Under the pieces are notes generated by a model. That model did not search any database, was not told the origin of the DNA, and saw only the letters and a list, made by a program, of their open reading frames with translations. Of a stretch of 64,000 nt of DNA, positions 27,602 through 35,673 are shown one piece after another. The stretch spans positions 124,001-188,000 of the forward strand of contig NC_009659.1 of NCBI RefSeq assembly GCF_000013625.1. The letters are read 5' to 3'. The position numbers were made by a program, and so were the translations under genes. Positions within the stretch are counted from its first letter, which is position 1, and every line of letters starts with the position of its first letter. The DNA is from Janthinobacterium sp. Marseille. Its GTDB lineage: Bacteria > Pseudomonadota > Gammaproteobacteria > Burkholderiales > Burkholderiaceae_D.

Positions 27602-27628
27602 GGCATGTCCGGCGTGGACGGGCATGCC
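27602..27628 (-). terminator. Hairpin between smg and topB
   Basis: GGCATGTCCG (27602-27611) pairs with CGGGCATGCC (27619-27628), a 10-bp stem with one G-T pair and a 7-base loop, starting 16 bases after the smg stop on the minus strand. A T-rich run (CCCGTTTTTG) follows further downstream, so it may be only a partial terminator. Confidence 0.45.
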
Positions 27629-27643
27629 TGTCGGGCCTGTCGC

Positions 27644-28120
27644 TTAGTGCAACATCCGTGGCGGCGCATCTTCGTCGTCAACGAAGAGCTCGTCGAAAAT
27701 CAGGCCATCCGGTTCCTTGCCCTGGCTCCACAACACCATCAGCACGATGACTTTCAGCTTTTCGAGCGAAATCGGCGACTCGCCGGCTGCCAGTGCGCGC
27801 TCGATGACGATCTCGCGTTGCACCGGATTAATCAGCTTGGCCGATTCGAGGAATTGGATAAAGCCAACCGCGGGCGTGCCCAGCACATCCATTTCCTGTG
27901 TTGCGTAGATGCGGATGCCGAAGGAGAACGCCGTCTGGTGCGGATAGGAATCGGAGAGTTCGTTGGTGGTCTCAGCCAGCGCAGTCAGCCAACCGAGAGC
28001 CTTCGCGATCTCTTCTTCTTCAAAGCCGATAGCGGATAGTTTCTTTACCAGCGCCTCAGAGTCCGGGCAGGCATCGGGCCGGTAATAGGTTTCGTACAGA
28101 TAGACTAGGACGTCAAACAT
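27644..28120 (-). CDS. smg: Smg protein (DUF494)
   Basis: 158 residues, almost entirely helical and acidic, beginning [13 protein letters not shown], as in the Smg/DUF494 family; [14 protein letters not shown] and the C-terminal half match too. Molecular function is unknown. In proteobacteria smg lies beside dprA and def/fmt, exactly as here. It is 228 bases downstream of dprA, a gap in which I see no gene. Confidence 0.9.
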
Positions 28121-28348
28121 GGCTTCACCGTAGCGCTTGGGTTAAGACGTCACCATTTGGTGCCGTCAGGATCGGATGCGTATGAATCACGCTCTTTACA
28201 CAACACACACTACAAAGAGGTGTTACGACAGCGGCAGATCAAAAACAGCGCTTACTGAGAAGAAGGATACCACTAAAAATGAAGCTGCCAATAGCGCACG
28301 GAATTTTTGTTGCGTCAGGCAATGACAAATTGAAATCAGCAATGTACT

Positions 28349-29464
28349 TCAGGCAATGCGACGATATAAACCGCCGGGCAATATTTCCGTATGGCCGTCG
28401 AGTTCGAGTGTCAACAGATGTGTATGGATTTCGGCAATATCGAGTTGGCAACGTTGTGCCAGCGTGTCGGCATCGACCGCGTCATAGCCCATGCTGTGCA
28501 AGACATGCGCGTACGGTGCATCCGCAGGCGGTGTGGCGCGTTCGCCTGGCGCGGCCGGTATGACGGCATACTCCAGCTCTTCAAGGATGTCTTGCGCTGT
28601 TTCCACGAGTTTCGCGCCTTGCTTGATTAACAGGTGACAACCTTTGGCCAGCGGCGAATGGATGGAGCCGGGGATCGCAAACATATCGCGTCCCTGCTCG
28701 GCCGCCATGCGCGCCGTGATCAGTGAACCGGATTGCAGGGCCGCTTCCACCACCAGTACGCCGCGCGCCAGTCCGCTGATGATGCGGTTGCGGCGCGGGA
28801 AGTTGGCCGCGATGGCCGGCATGCCAAGCGGATATTCGCTGAGGATGCAGCCGTTTTCTGCGATCTGGTGTGCGAGCTGGCGATTGCGGGCTGGATAGAC
28901 GATGTCCATGCCGGTCCCGATCACGGCGATGGTGGAGCCTGCGTTGACATGTGTTTGCATGGCTTGCAGTGCCCCCTGGTGGGCGGCTGTATCGATACCG
29001 AGTGCGAGGCCGGAGATGATGGTGAGGCCGGATGAACTGAGGCTGGCGGCGAATTGCTCGGCATTGGTGATGCCTTGCGCGCTGGCGTTGCGACTGCCGA
29101 CGATGGCTATGGCGGGATGTGAGAGTAAGGCGATGCGTCCTTTGGCGTACAGCAGGATCGGCGGATCGTGGATTTCCAGCAGTGTGCCCGGATAGTCGGC
29201 GTCAGCCAGCGTGAAGATATGGTTTTCGCTTTGCGCAGCCCATGCTTGCGTATGTTCTATCAGGGCCAGCGTGGCAGCGGATGGTGCTGCCAGCAATGCG
29301 CGTGCAATCGGGGGAGCGACGACTTGCTGCAGGTCGGAGAGACTGCTTGAGAAGATGTTTTGCGGCGGGCCGAATGCCGTCAGCAGCTTGCGTGCCATTC
29401 CGGCTCCGACACCGGGCGCCCGTTCCAGCCTGAGCCAGTGTGCGAGATCGTCCGGTGCAGGCAT
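28349..29464 (-). CDS. dprA: DNA-processing protein DprA
   Basis: 371 residues. It loads RecA onto incoming single-stranded DNA during natural transformation. The Rossmann-like core has IAIVGSRNASAQGITNAE, ISGLALGIDTAAHQGAL and AVIGTGMDIVYPARNRQLA; PLGMPAIAANFPRRNRIISGLARGVLVVEA follows, and the C-terminal winged helix (VDADTLAQRCQLDIAEIHTHLLTLEL) is present. The ATG at 29464 is preferred over an in-frame ATG at 29515 that would overlap the LysM gene. With comM at 53.5 kb it suggests the organism may be transformable. Confidence 0.94.
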   Translation of the reverse strand: MPAPDDLAHWLRLERAPGVGAGMARKLLTAFGPPQNIFSSSLSDLQQVVAPPIARALLAAPSAATLALIEHTQAWAAQSENHIFTLADADYPGTLLEIHDPPILLYAKGRIALLSHPAIAIVGSRNASAQGITNAEQFAASLSSSGLTIISGLALGIDTAAHQGALQAMQTHVNAGSTIAVIGTGMDIVYPARNRQLAHQIAENGCILSEYPLGMPAIAANFPRRNRIISGLARGVLVVEAALQSGSLITARMAAEQGRDMFAIPGSIHSPLAKGCHLLIKQGAKLVETAQDILEELEYAVIPAAPGERATPPADAPYAHVLHSMGYDAVDADTLAQRCQLDIAEIHTHLLTLELDGHTEILPGGLYRRIA

Positions 29465-29486
29465 CGTTGCTACCCGTTGAGGTGGT

Positions 29487-30587
29487 TTATTCCGGTGATG
29501 TGGCGATATCGCCAACCTGCACCGTATCCTGTACCTGCATCACCAGGCCGTAGGAAATGCTGTTGAAGACGCGGAAGATAAACAGCTCGCCATACTGCTC
29601 ATCCGGCAGCTTGATCAGGCCGCGGCCGTTGCCGACGGTGCGATCCGGCACCATCAGGCCAAGGCGACGCAGGTCCAGCACGGTACCGACATCGATGCCG
29701 TCCTTGCTGCCGCGATTGATGGCGACGATCTGGTTTTGCCCGGCTTGCGAGACACCGCCATAAACCGAGACCACGCGTGCATCAGTTTGCTGCGCCGGCA
29801 CATGCGGTACGTAATTGATGAAAGGCACCGGCTCGGTCGGGATCAGGCGATCACCCACACCCATTTCTTCCTTGGCGGTCAGTACAACGAGTGTATGCGG
29901 TTCGAGTTCGACCTTGCTGGTGCGCTGTACCTTCAAGGTGCCGAGGTACATTGCTTCATAGCCGATGATCTTTTTGCTGACCGGATCTTTCAATGGCTTG
30001 CCCGGACGGAAGGCCTCGAATGTCGCGTGGTCCTTCAGGTCGCCGCGTACATAGGCTTTGTCACCGCTGGCGAGGAAGACATGGCCTTCCTGCGTGGCGA
30101 CGATGCGTGGCGCATCTTTCAATTCATCGACTTCGACGATCAGCGGCTTGGTCAGGAACTGTTCGATCGATTTAAAGGATACGGTGGTAATCGCACCCGA
30201 CGCAGCGTCGGTGGAGCGCACTTGCGGCGACAGGCGTACGGTAGGCATGCCGCTGTTATCGCCGCCGACATCCTTGCCCAGGCGCAGGCGACCGGCGACG
30301 CGGTCGAAATACACGGTTTGGCCCGGATAGATCCAGTGCGGGTTGCGAATTTGATCACGATTCATATCCCAGACTTGCGGCCAGCACCATGGGTGCCGCA
30401 GGAATTTTCCAGAAATATCCCACAGGGTATCGCCGCGGACAACCACATGCTGGTCAGGCGCATTTGGCAGAAAAGCGCAACGGGCAGTGCCCGAAGTGGC
30501 GTTTGCTGGCGTTTGGGATAGTGCGCTGACGGGTATTACGGCTGAGACAAATGCGAGGAAGAGTGCAGCTGTGCTAAAATTTTTCAT
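29487..30587 (-). CDS. LysM-domain periplasmic protein
   Basis: 366 residues. A signal peptide covers about residues 1-23 (MKNFSTAALFLAFVSAVIPV). One LysM domain follows (about 45-95: VVRGDTLWDISGKFLRHPWC, then NPHWIYPGQTVYF), which binds peptidoglycan glycans. The rest is a conserved but unnamed beta-rich region found in this gene of Burkholderiales beside dprA and def. The ATG at 30587 sits at the start of the signal peptide; an earlier frame start at 30728 adds 47 residues with no signal character. It is divergent from def, with 177 bases between. Confidence 0.87.
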   Translation of the reverse strand: MKNFSTAALFLAFVSAVIPVSALSQTPANATSGTARCAFLPNAPDQHVVVRGDTLWDISGKFLRHPWCWPQVWDMNRDQIRNPHWIYPGQTVYFDRVAGRLRLGKDVGGDNSGMPTVRLSPQVRSTDAASGAITTVSFKSIEQFLTKPLIVEVDELKDAPRIVATQEGHVFLASGDKAYVRGDLKDHATFEAFRPGKPLKDPVSKKIIGYEAMYLGTLKVQRTSKVELEPHTLVVLTAKEEMGVGDRLIPTEPVPFINYVPHVPAQQTDARVVSVYGGVSQAGQNQIVAINRGSKDGIDVGTVLDLRRLGLMVPDRTVGNGRGLIKLPDEQYGELFIFRVFNSISYGLVMQVQDTVQVGDIATSPE

Positions 30588-30764
30588 GGTTTGTCCGGTG
30601 AGCTTGACCAATTGTGACGCCATTACTGTGCTGCTGCATGTTAATAACGAATCAAGTAATTCGTAAAAAAACTTGCCAAATTGAATCAAATTTTGCACAT
30701 AAATCATTGAAGTAGCAAGAAGAACCACGCTCCCAACCTGCCGCCTTGTTGCGCAAAAGCACGT

Positions 30765-31301
30765 ATGTCCATATTAAATATCCTGCGTTACCCCGATCCA
30801 CGGCTGCATAAAGTTGCCAAGCCAGTCAGTGTGTTCGACGAACGCATCAAAACCCTGGTCGCCGATATGGCGGAAACCATGTATGACGCACCGGGCGTCG
30901 GCCTGGCCGCGTCACAAGTCGATGTGCATGAACAGGTAATCGTGATCGATACCTCGGAAACGCATACCGAACTGCGCGCCTATATCAACCCGGAAATCAT
31001 CTGGGCCAGCCCGGAAATGCAGGTTTACGATGAAGGTTGCCTGTCGGTGCCCGGCGTCTATGACGGCGTGGAGCGCCATGCCAAAGTCAAGGTGCGGGCC
31101 TTTGATGCCGATGGCAAACAGTTTGAACTGGAAGCCGACGGCTTGCTGGCGGTGTGTATCCAGCATGAAATGGATCACTTGAAAGGCAAGGTTTTCGTCG
31201 AATACCTGTCGCCGCTCAAGCGCAATCGCATCAAGGCCAAGATGCTGAAGGAAGAGCGCGAACTGGCGCGCGCCAATAAGCAGCGCGTCGCGCAACGCTG
31301 A
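30765..31301 (+). CDS. def: Peptide deformylase
   Basis: 178 residues. It removes the formyl group from the N-terminal methionine of new proteins. All three motifs are present: GVGLAASQ at 44-51, EGCLS with the metal ligand Cys92, and HEMDH with His134, Glu135 and His138. The C-terminal ~35 residues form a long basic helix. fmt follows after 99 bases that contain a hairpin. The pairing of def and fmt is conserved in bacteria. Confidence 0.96.
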   Translation: MSILNILRYPDPRLHKVAKPVSVFDERIKTLVADMAETMYDAPGVGLAASQVDVHEQVIVIDTSETHTELRAYINPEIIWASPEMQVYDEGCLSVPGVYDGVERHAKVKVRAFDADGKQFELEADGLLAVCIQHEMDHLKGKVFVEYLSPLKRNRIKAKMLKEERELARANKQRVAQR

Positions 31302-31310
31302 TCGCTGTCC

Positions 31311-31336
31311 ACGGGCCCTTTCCCGGGCCCGTGTTT
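31311..31336 (+). terminator. GC-rich hairpin between def and fmt
   Basis: ACGGGCCC (31311-31318) and GGGCCCGT (31325-31332) form a perfect 8-bp stem with a 6-base loop, followed by GTTTCC. The short T-run suggests an attenuator or partial terminator. Confidence 0.5.
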
Positions 31337-31400
31337 CCCTGCAATACCATAGCGCACATATGGGTTCGCATCCGGCGCTGCCCGTACTACAATCCTCCCC

Positions 31401-32351
31401 ATGAAAATCATTTTTGCCGGTACCCCGGAATTCGCGGCAGTCGCCCTCGCGGCATTGCACGCAGCAGGTTTTGAAATCCCGCTGGTACTGACGCAGCCGG
31501 ACCGGCCTGCCGGTCGCGGCATGCAATTGCATGCGTCGGCGGTCAAACAGTTTGCGCTGGCGCATGATATTCCGGTGGCGCAACCGGTATCGTTGCGCCT
31601 CGATGGTAAATATCCTGAAGTCGCGGCAGAAGCGCATGCATTGCTGAAGGCGACGCCGCATGATGTGATGGTGGTCGCCGCCTACGGCCTGATCCTGCCG
31701 CAATCGATACTCGATATCCCGCCACGTGGTTGCATCAATATCCATGCTTCGCTATTGCCACGCTGGCGCGGTGCGGCACCTATCCATCGCGCGATAGAAA
31801 GCGGCGATGCGGAAACGGGCGTCACCATCATGCAAATGGAATTGGGTCTGGATACCGGCCCGATGCTGGCGATGCAGCGTTTACCGATTACAGCTGATGA
31901 CACCACTGCCAGCCTGCACGACAAACTGGCGACACTGGGTGGCGAGATGATCGTGCAAACCTTGCGCCGCATGGAGCAAGGTGATTTGCCGGCAGAGCCG
32001 CAGCCGGACGGTGCCAATTACGCAGCGAAGATTTTGAAGGAAGAAGCGACACTGGATTTCACGCAGCCGGCCGAACAACTGGCACGCAAGATACGTGCGT
32101 TCAATCCCTTTCCCGGCGCGGCAGCGACTTGCGATGGCACGCTGATCAAATTCTGGCATGCGCAGGCGGTACCCGCTTCGAATCAATTGCCGCCGGGCCA
32201 GGTGATTGCGGCGAACCCGCATGACGGTGTGCTGGTGGCTTGTGGCGACGGCGCATTGCGCGTGACCGAATTGCAGAAGCCGGGCGGCAAGCGCTTGTCG
32301 GCAGTTGAATTCCTCAAAGGTTTTACACTGGAAGACAAACGCTTCCAATAG
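31401..32351 (+). CDS. fmt: Methionyl-tRNA formyltransferase
   Basis: 316 residues. It formylates initiator Met-tRNA with 10-formyl-tetrahydrofolate. The N-terminal formyltransferase fold has [14 protein letters not shown] and the catalytic Asn113/His115 in [18 protein letters not shown], with Asp151 in LGLDTGPML. The C-terminal OB-like tRNA-binding domain spans about 205-316 ([10 protein letters not shown]). Length matches. The 49 bases before the start hold no other gene. Confidence 0.96.
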   Translation: MKIIFAGTPEFAAVALAALHAAGFEIPLVLTQPDRPAGRGMQLHASAVKQFALAHDIPVAQPVSLRLDGKYPEVAAEAHALLKATPHDVMVVAAYGLILPQSILDIPPRGCINIHASLLPRWRGAAPIHRAIESGDAETGVTIMQMELGLDTGPMLAMQRLPITADDTTASLHDKLATLGGEMIVQTLRRMEQGDLPAEPQPDGANYAAKILKEEATLDFTQPAEQLARKIRAFNPFPGAAATCDGTLIKFWHAQAVPASNQLPPGQVIAANPHDGVLVACGDGALRVTELQKPGGKRLSAVEFLKGFTLEDKRFQ

Positions 32352-32387
32352 ACAATTTGTTCAATCGGTATTGATTGGAGATATGCA

Positions 32388-32801
32388 ATGCGCGCTTTGT
32401 TGATCGTACTCACCTTGTTGCTGGCGGCCTGTCAAAACCCGGATGCGGTTCGTGAAAGAAATGCCGAGCCGGCGCCGGAACGAAATCTCTTGATGGCGAA
32501 TGTCGTGATCTGGTGGGCGCATGGCAATGAGCCGTTCTGGAAGTTCACCGCCGATTCGGGCAAGCTGCGTTTCGAGAGCCTGGGTGAAGAACCGGAATAC
32601 TTCGGCTACACACCATTCGCCAACGACGGCACAGCCCGTACTTTCACTGCGAAGAATGCACGCACCTCGATACAGATCCGCATGCTGCAGCAAACATGTA
32701 TCGACAATATGTCGGGTGCGCAGTATCCATGGACCGCCGAAGTCACGCTGGGCAAGCGCAAGCTGCAGGGTTGCGGCGAGCGCGGTCGCTTGATGGAGTA
32801 A
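32388..32801 (+). CDS. Putative lipoprotein with GNEPFW motif
   Basis: 137 residues. The N-terminus MRALLIVLTLLLAAC is a lipoprotein signal with lipobox LAAC and the modified cysteine at residue 15. The mature part has WWAHGNEPFWKFTADSGKLRF, a motif seen in small secreted lipoproteins of the COG3650/HslJ-META neighbourhood, and two further cysteines that could form a disulfide (QTCIDNM and LQGCGERG). Function is unknown. The stop abuts the stop of the convergent Lrp/AsnC gene with no intervening base. Confidence 0.75.
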   Translation: MRALLIVLTLLLAACQNPDAVRERNAEPAPERNLLMANVVIWWAHGNEPFWKFTADSGKLRFESLGEEPEYFGYTPFANDGTARTFTAKNARTSIQIRMLQQTCIDNMSGAQYPWTAEVTLGKRKLQGCGERGRLME

Positions 32802-33269
32802 TTAATCCGGCAGCGGCAGAGGGCTGGCCGGTTTGATTTCTTCCAGGCAGACCATCGAGCGCACGCCGGCCACGCCGGGTACCTGCATTAACCTGTCGGT
32901 CAAAAATGACGACAGCGATTTGAGATCAACCGCGACGACTTTCAGCAAATAATCAAAGTCGCCGGAGATGGTGTAGCACTCAAGGATTTCTGGAAACTGC
33001 CGGATCGCCTTTTCCAGTTCACGTACCTGCTTGAACTGTTCGCGCGCAATATTCAGGTTCACAAAGGCGGTCACACCCAAACCAATGGCCGCTGCATCGA
33101 CTTGCGCGCTATAGCCGCGTATCACACCTTCCTGTTCCAGCCTTTGCACGCGCCGATAGCATTGGGGCGGCGATAAGTTGACGCGCTCGGACAATTCCAC
33201 ATTCGAAGCGCGCCCCTTGCTCTGCAGGGTTTCCAGCAGGATGCGGTCGTAACGGTCGAATTTCTCCAT
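32802..33269 (-). CDS. Lrp/AsnC-family transcriptional regulator
   Basis: 155 residues. Residues ~5-60 form the AsnC-type helix-turn-helix (ILLETLQSKGRASNVELSERVNLSPPQCYRRVQRLEQEGVIRGYSA) and residues ~70-145 the RAM ligand-binding domain (LECYTISGDFDYLLKVVA). Such regulators sense amino acids. It is divergent from the ornithine aminotransferase gene with 122 bases between starts, so it most likely controls that arginine/ornithine operon, perhaps with arginine or ornithine as effector; this is inferred from position only. Confidence 0.93.
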   Translation of the reverse strand: MEKFDRYDRILLETLQSKGRASNVELSERVNLSPPQCYRRVQRLEQEGVIRGYSAQVDAAAIGLGVTAFVNLNIAREQFKQVRELEKAIRQFPEILECYTISGDFDYLLKVVAVDLKSLSSFLTDRLMQVPGVAGVRSMVCLEEIKPASPLPLPD

Positions 33270-33391
33270 GAATGCCTCCTTGGATGCATGATTCGTTCAC
33301 TTTATACCTAAATGCCGTGCAATAACGCAGAAACATTTCACTGCTTTGGCTTTAGCATGTAAGCGTGAATCCTTCTGTGGGGAGCGCTATC

Positions 33392-34618
33392 GTGGGCAGC
33401 CAACGCATTGCACTGGAAGATCGCTATTGCGCGCACAACTATGCACCGTTGCCGGTGGTCTTGAGCAAGGGGCGCGGCATCTGGTTGTGGGACGAAGACG
33501 GCAAGCGTTATATGGACATGATGTCCGCCTATTCCGCGGTCAGTTTCGGCCACAGTCATCCGCAATTGGTGCAGGCGCTGACGCAGCAGGCCGGGCAACT
33601 GGCGGTTACCTCCCGTGCTTTTTATACCGATCAGCTCGGCAGGTTTTTGCAATTGCTGTGCGAGATGACCGGCATGGACAAAGCCTTGCCGATGAATAGC
33701 GGTACCGAAGCGGTGGAAACTTCATTGAAAGCCGCGCGCAAATGGGCTTACAAAGTCAAAGGCGTGCCCGACCAGCAAGCGCAGATTATCGTGTGTGCCG
33801 GTAACTTCGCCGGCCGCAGTACCACCATCGTCGGCTTTTCTTCGGAAGCACAATATCGCGAAGGTTTCGGTCCTTTCGATGGCGGCTTCGTGACGATTCC
33901 ATATGGCGATGCAGCCGCCCTGGAAGCGGCGATCACGCCGCACACTGCGGCCTTCCTGGTGGAGCCGATACAGGGTGAAGGCGGCATCATCGTGCCTCCG
34001 GACGCTTACCTGGCGCAATGTCGTGAGATTTGTACACGTCGCAATATCCTGCTGATCTGCGATGAAGTGCAAACCGGCCTGGGACGCACCGGTCGTTTGC
34101 TCGCTTGCGACCATGAAGGTATCCGCCCGGACGGCCTCATTCTCGGCAAGGCCCTGGGTGGTGGCTTGTTACCGGTCTCCGCCTTCCTCGCGCGCAGCGA
34201 AGTGATGGATGTGTTTACACCTGGCGACCACGGCAGCACCTTCGGTGGCAATCCTTTGGCGGCGGCGGTCGGCTATGCCGCCCTGTCGCTATTGCGTGAC
34301 GGCGAATTGATCGCTGCGGCAGAACAGCGTGGACAGCGTTTGCGTGAGGGCCTGAATGCCTTGCGGCATCCGGCGATACGCAGCGTGCGCGGCAAGGGTT
34401 TGCTGATCGGACTGGAACTGGAACCACAAGTGATCACGGCGCGCAGCTTCTGTGAACGACTGATGGAAAACGGCGTCCTATCGAAAGAAACGCATCACAC
34501 GGTGGTGCGCTTTGCGCCGCCGCTGATTATCACTGCAGAGGCAATCGATGCGGCGCTGCGCATCATCGAACACGTATTCGAAACTTTGCCCACGCCACAT
34601 ATGGAGGCTTGCACATGA
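33392..34618 (+). CDS. rocD: Ornithine--oxo-acid aminotransferase
   Basis: About 408 residues, class III PLP aminotransferase. It transfers the delta-amino group of ornithine to 2-oxoglutarate, giving glutamate-5-semialdehyde. NYAPLPVVLSKGRGIWLWDEDGKRYMDMMSAYSAVSFGHSHP is the ornithine aminotransferase signature; the PLP Asp is in LLICDEVQTGLGRTG, the PLP Lys in LILGKALGGGLLPVS. GTG at 33392 has GGGGAG seven bases upstream and is preferred to GTG at 33365. Its stop overlaps the next gene as ATGA, so the two are translated together. Confidence 0.93.
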   Translation: MGSQRIALEDRYCAHNYAPLPVVLSKGRGIWLWDEDGKRYMDMMSAYSAVSFGHSHPQLVQALTQQAGQLAVTSRAFYTDQLGRFLQLLCEMTGMDKALPMNSGTEAVETSLKAARKWAYKVKGVPDQQAQIIVCAGNFAGRSTTIVGFSSEAQYREGFGPFDGGFVTIPYGDAAALEAAITPHTAAFLVEPIQGEGGIIVPPDAYLAQCREICTRRNILLICDEVQTGLGRTGRLLACDHEGIRPDGLILGKALGGGLLPVSAFLARSEVMDVFTPGDHGSTFGGNPLAAAVGYAALSLLRDGELIAAAEQRGQRLREGLNALRHPAIRSVRGKGLLIGLELEPQVITARSFCERLMENGVLSKETHHTVVRFAPPLIITAEAIDAALRIIEHVFETLPTPHMEACT

Positions 34619-35499
34619 CGACACTCGCGCCCGACACCTTCCTGATGTGCGCCCCTGAACATTTCGAGGTGGCCTACATCATCAATCCCTGGATGGAGGG
34701 CAATATCGCCCACGGCAACCGCCTGACTGCACAAGGGCAGTGGCAGGAACTCGCGCATGCCTTGCGTACGGTGGCGCGCGTCGATTGCATGCCGGCCGCA
34801 GCCGGAGTGCCGGATATGGTGTTCACTGCAAACGGCGGCCTGGTCTTGGGCGATAAGGTGATCCTGTCAGCTTTCAAACATGTGGAACGGCAGCCGGAAG
34901 AAGCACACTTCGCCGCCTGGTTTGCCGCGCGGGGTTTGCAGGTGTTGCGCATGCCGCAAGGCTTGCACTTCGAAGGAGCCGGTGATGCCTTGCTGGATCG
35001 CGGCAGCGACTTGCTGTGGCTGGGTTACGGCCATCGTTCGGAGCTGGCTTGCGCGCCGGTGATTGCCGACATGCTGGATATCGAAGTGCAGCCGCTGCAG
35101 TTGGTCGATCCGCGCTTCTACCATCTGGATACCTGCTTCTGTCCGTTGCAGAATGGTTGCCTGCTGTACTACCCGGCGGCTTTTGATGCGGCGGCGCAGG
35201 AGCACATTGCCACACGCGTTCCAGCGCACAAGCGTTTTGCCGTAACGCAGCAGGATGCGCTCAACTTTGCCTGTAATGCAGTAAACAGTGGTCAACATGT
35301 ATTCCTGAATCAGGCTTCGCCGGCCTTGAGCGCACAGTTGGAGCGCTGGGGTTTCAGCGTGACTCAAATCGCGCTGACCGAGTTCATGAAGGCGGGCGGC
35401 GCAGCCAAATGCCTGACCCTGAAAATGAATGAGCCGCGCCCGGCGCGGGAGGTCGTTGCCGGCAATGGCCGCGTGGCGGAGCCCAGCCCGGTATTTTAG
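34615..35499 (+). CDS. Arginine dihydrolase-like enzyme (amidinotransferase fold)
   Basis: 294 residues of the guanidine-modifying (GME) superfamily with dimethylargininase and arginine deiminase. Visible active-site residues are Glu120/Asp124 in HFEGAGDALLD, His170-x-Asp172 in FYHLDTC and the nucleophile Cys266 in GGAAKCLTL. MCAPEHFEVAYIINPWMEGN (Asn24) and FTANGG (Asn73) correspond, as I recall, to the residues that distinguish cyanobacterial ArgZ/AgrE arginine dihydrolases (Asn22, Asn71, His168, Cys264), all offset by two. Those enzymes give ornithine, CO2 and two ammonia. An ATGA overlap with rocD, which consumes ornithine, supports this. Dimethylargininase is the main alternative. GGAGG precedes the ATG. 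Confidence 0.82.
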   Translation: MTTLAPDTFLMCAPEHFEVAYIINPWMEGNIAHGNRLTAQGQWQELAHALRTVARVDCMPAAAGVPDMVFTANGGLVLGDKVILSAFKHVERQPEEAHFAAWFAARGLQVLRMPQGLHFEGAGDALLDRGSDLLWLGYGHRSELACAPVIADMLDIEVQPLQLVDPRFYHLDTCFCPLQNGCLLYYPAAFDAAAQEHIATRVPAHKRFAVTQQDALNFACNAVNSGQHVFLNQASPALSAQLERWGFSVTQIALTEFMKAGGAAKCLTLKMNEPRPAREVVAGNGRVAEPSPVF

Positions 35500-35568
35500 A
35501 GTCCTGCCATATGTTGGGAAAAGACCAATATACAAGGCAGGAAGCGGCTAAGAACAGGGGCTTTGGCG

Positions 35569-35574
35569 TATAAT
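35569..35574 (+). promoter_or_regulatory. TATAAT box upstream of metH
   Basis: A perfect TATAAT lies about 105 bases before the metH start. No clear -35 hexamer is seen at 17 bases upstream, so the assignment is tentative. Confidence 0.4.
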
Positions 35575-35599
35575 TTGTCCTTAGTTTTCAAGCATGTAC

Positions 35600-35628
35600 A
35601 ACCCGGCGCAGCCTGTGTCCGGGTTTTT
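35600..35628 (+). terminator. Terminator-like hairpin in the metH leader
   Basis: AACCCGG (35600-35606) pairs with CCGGGTT (35619-35625) over a 12-base loop and runs into TTTTG. It lies between the TATAAT box and metH. It could end the rocD operon or act as an attenuator in the metH leader. Confidence 0.6.
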
Positions 35629-35673
35629 GTCTTTATGTAGCTGTACCAATAACGAATTGATAAAGAATTGACG

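Noticed and set aside
35500..35673. A SAM, SAH or cobalamin riboswitch upstream of metH
   Set aside because: No matching conserved core, such as a cobalamin box or the SAH aptamer pattern, could be found; only a promoter box and a terminator-like hairpin are visible.
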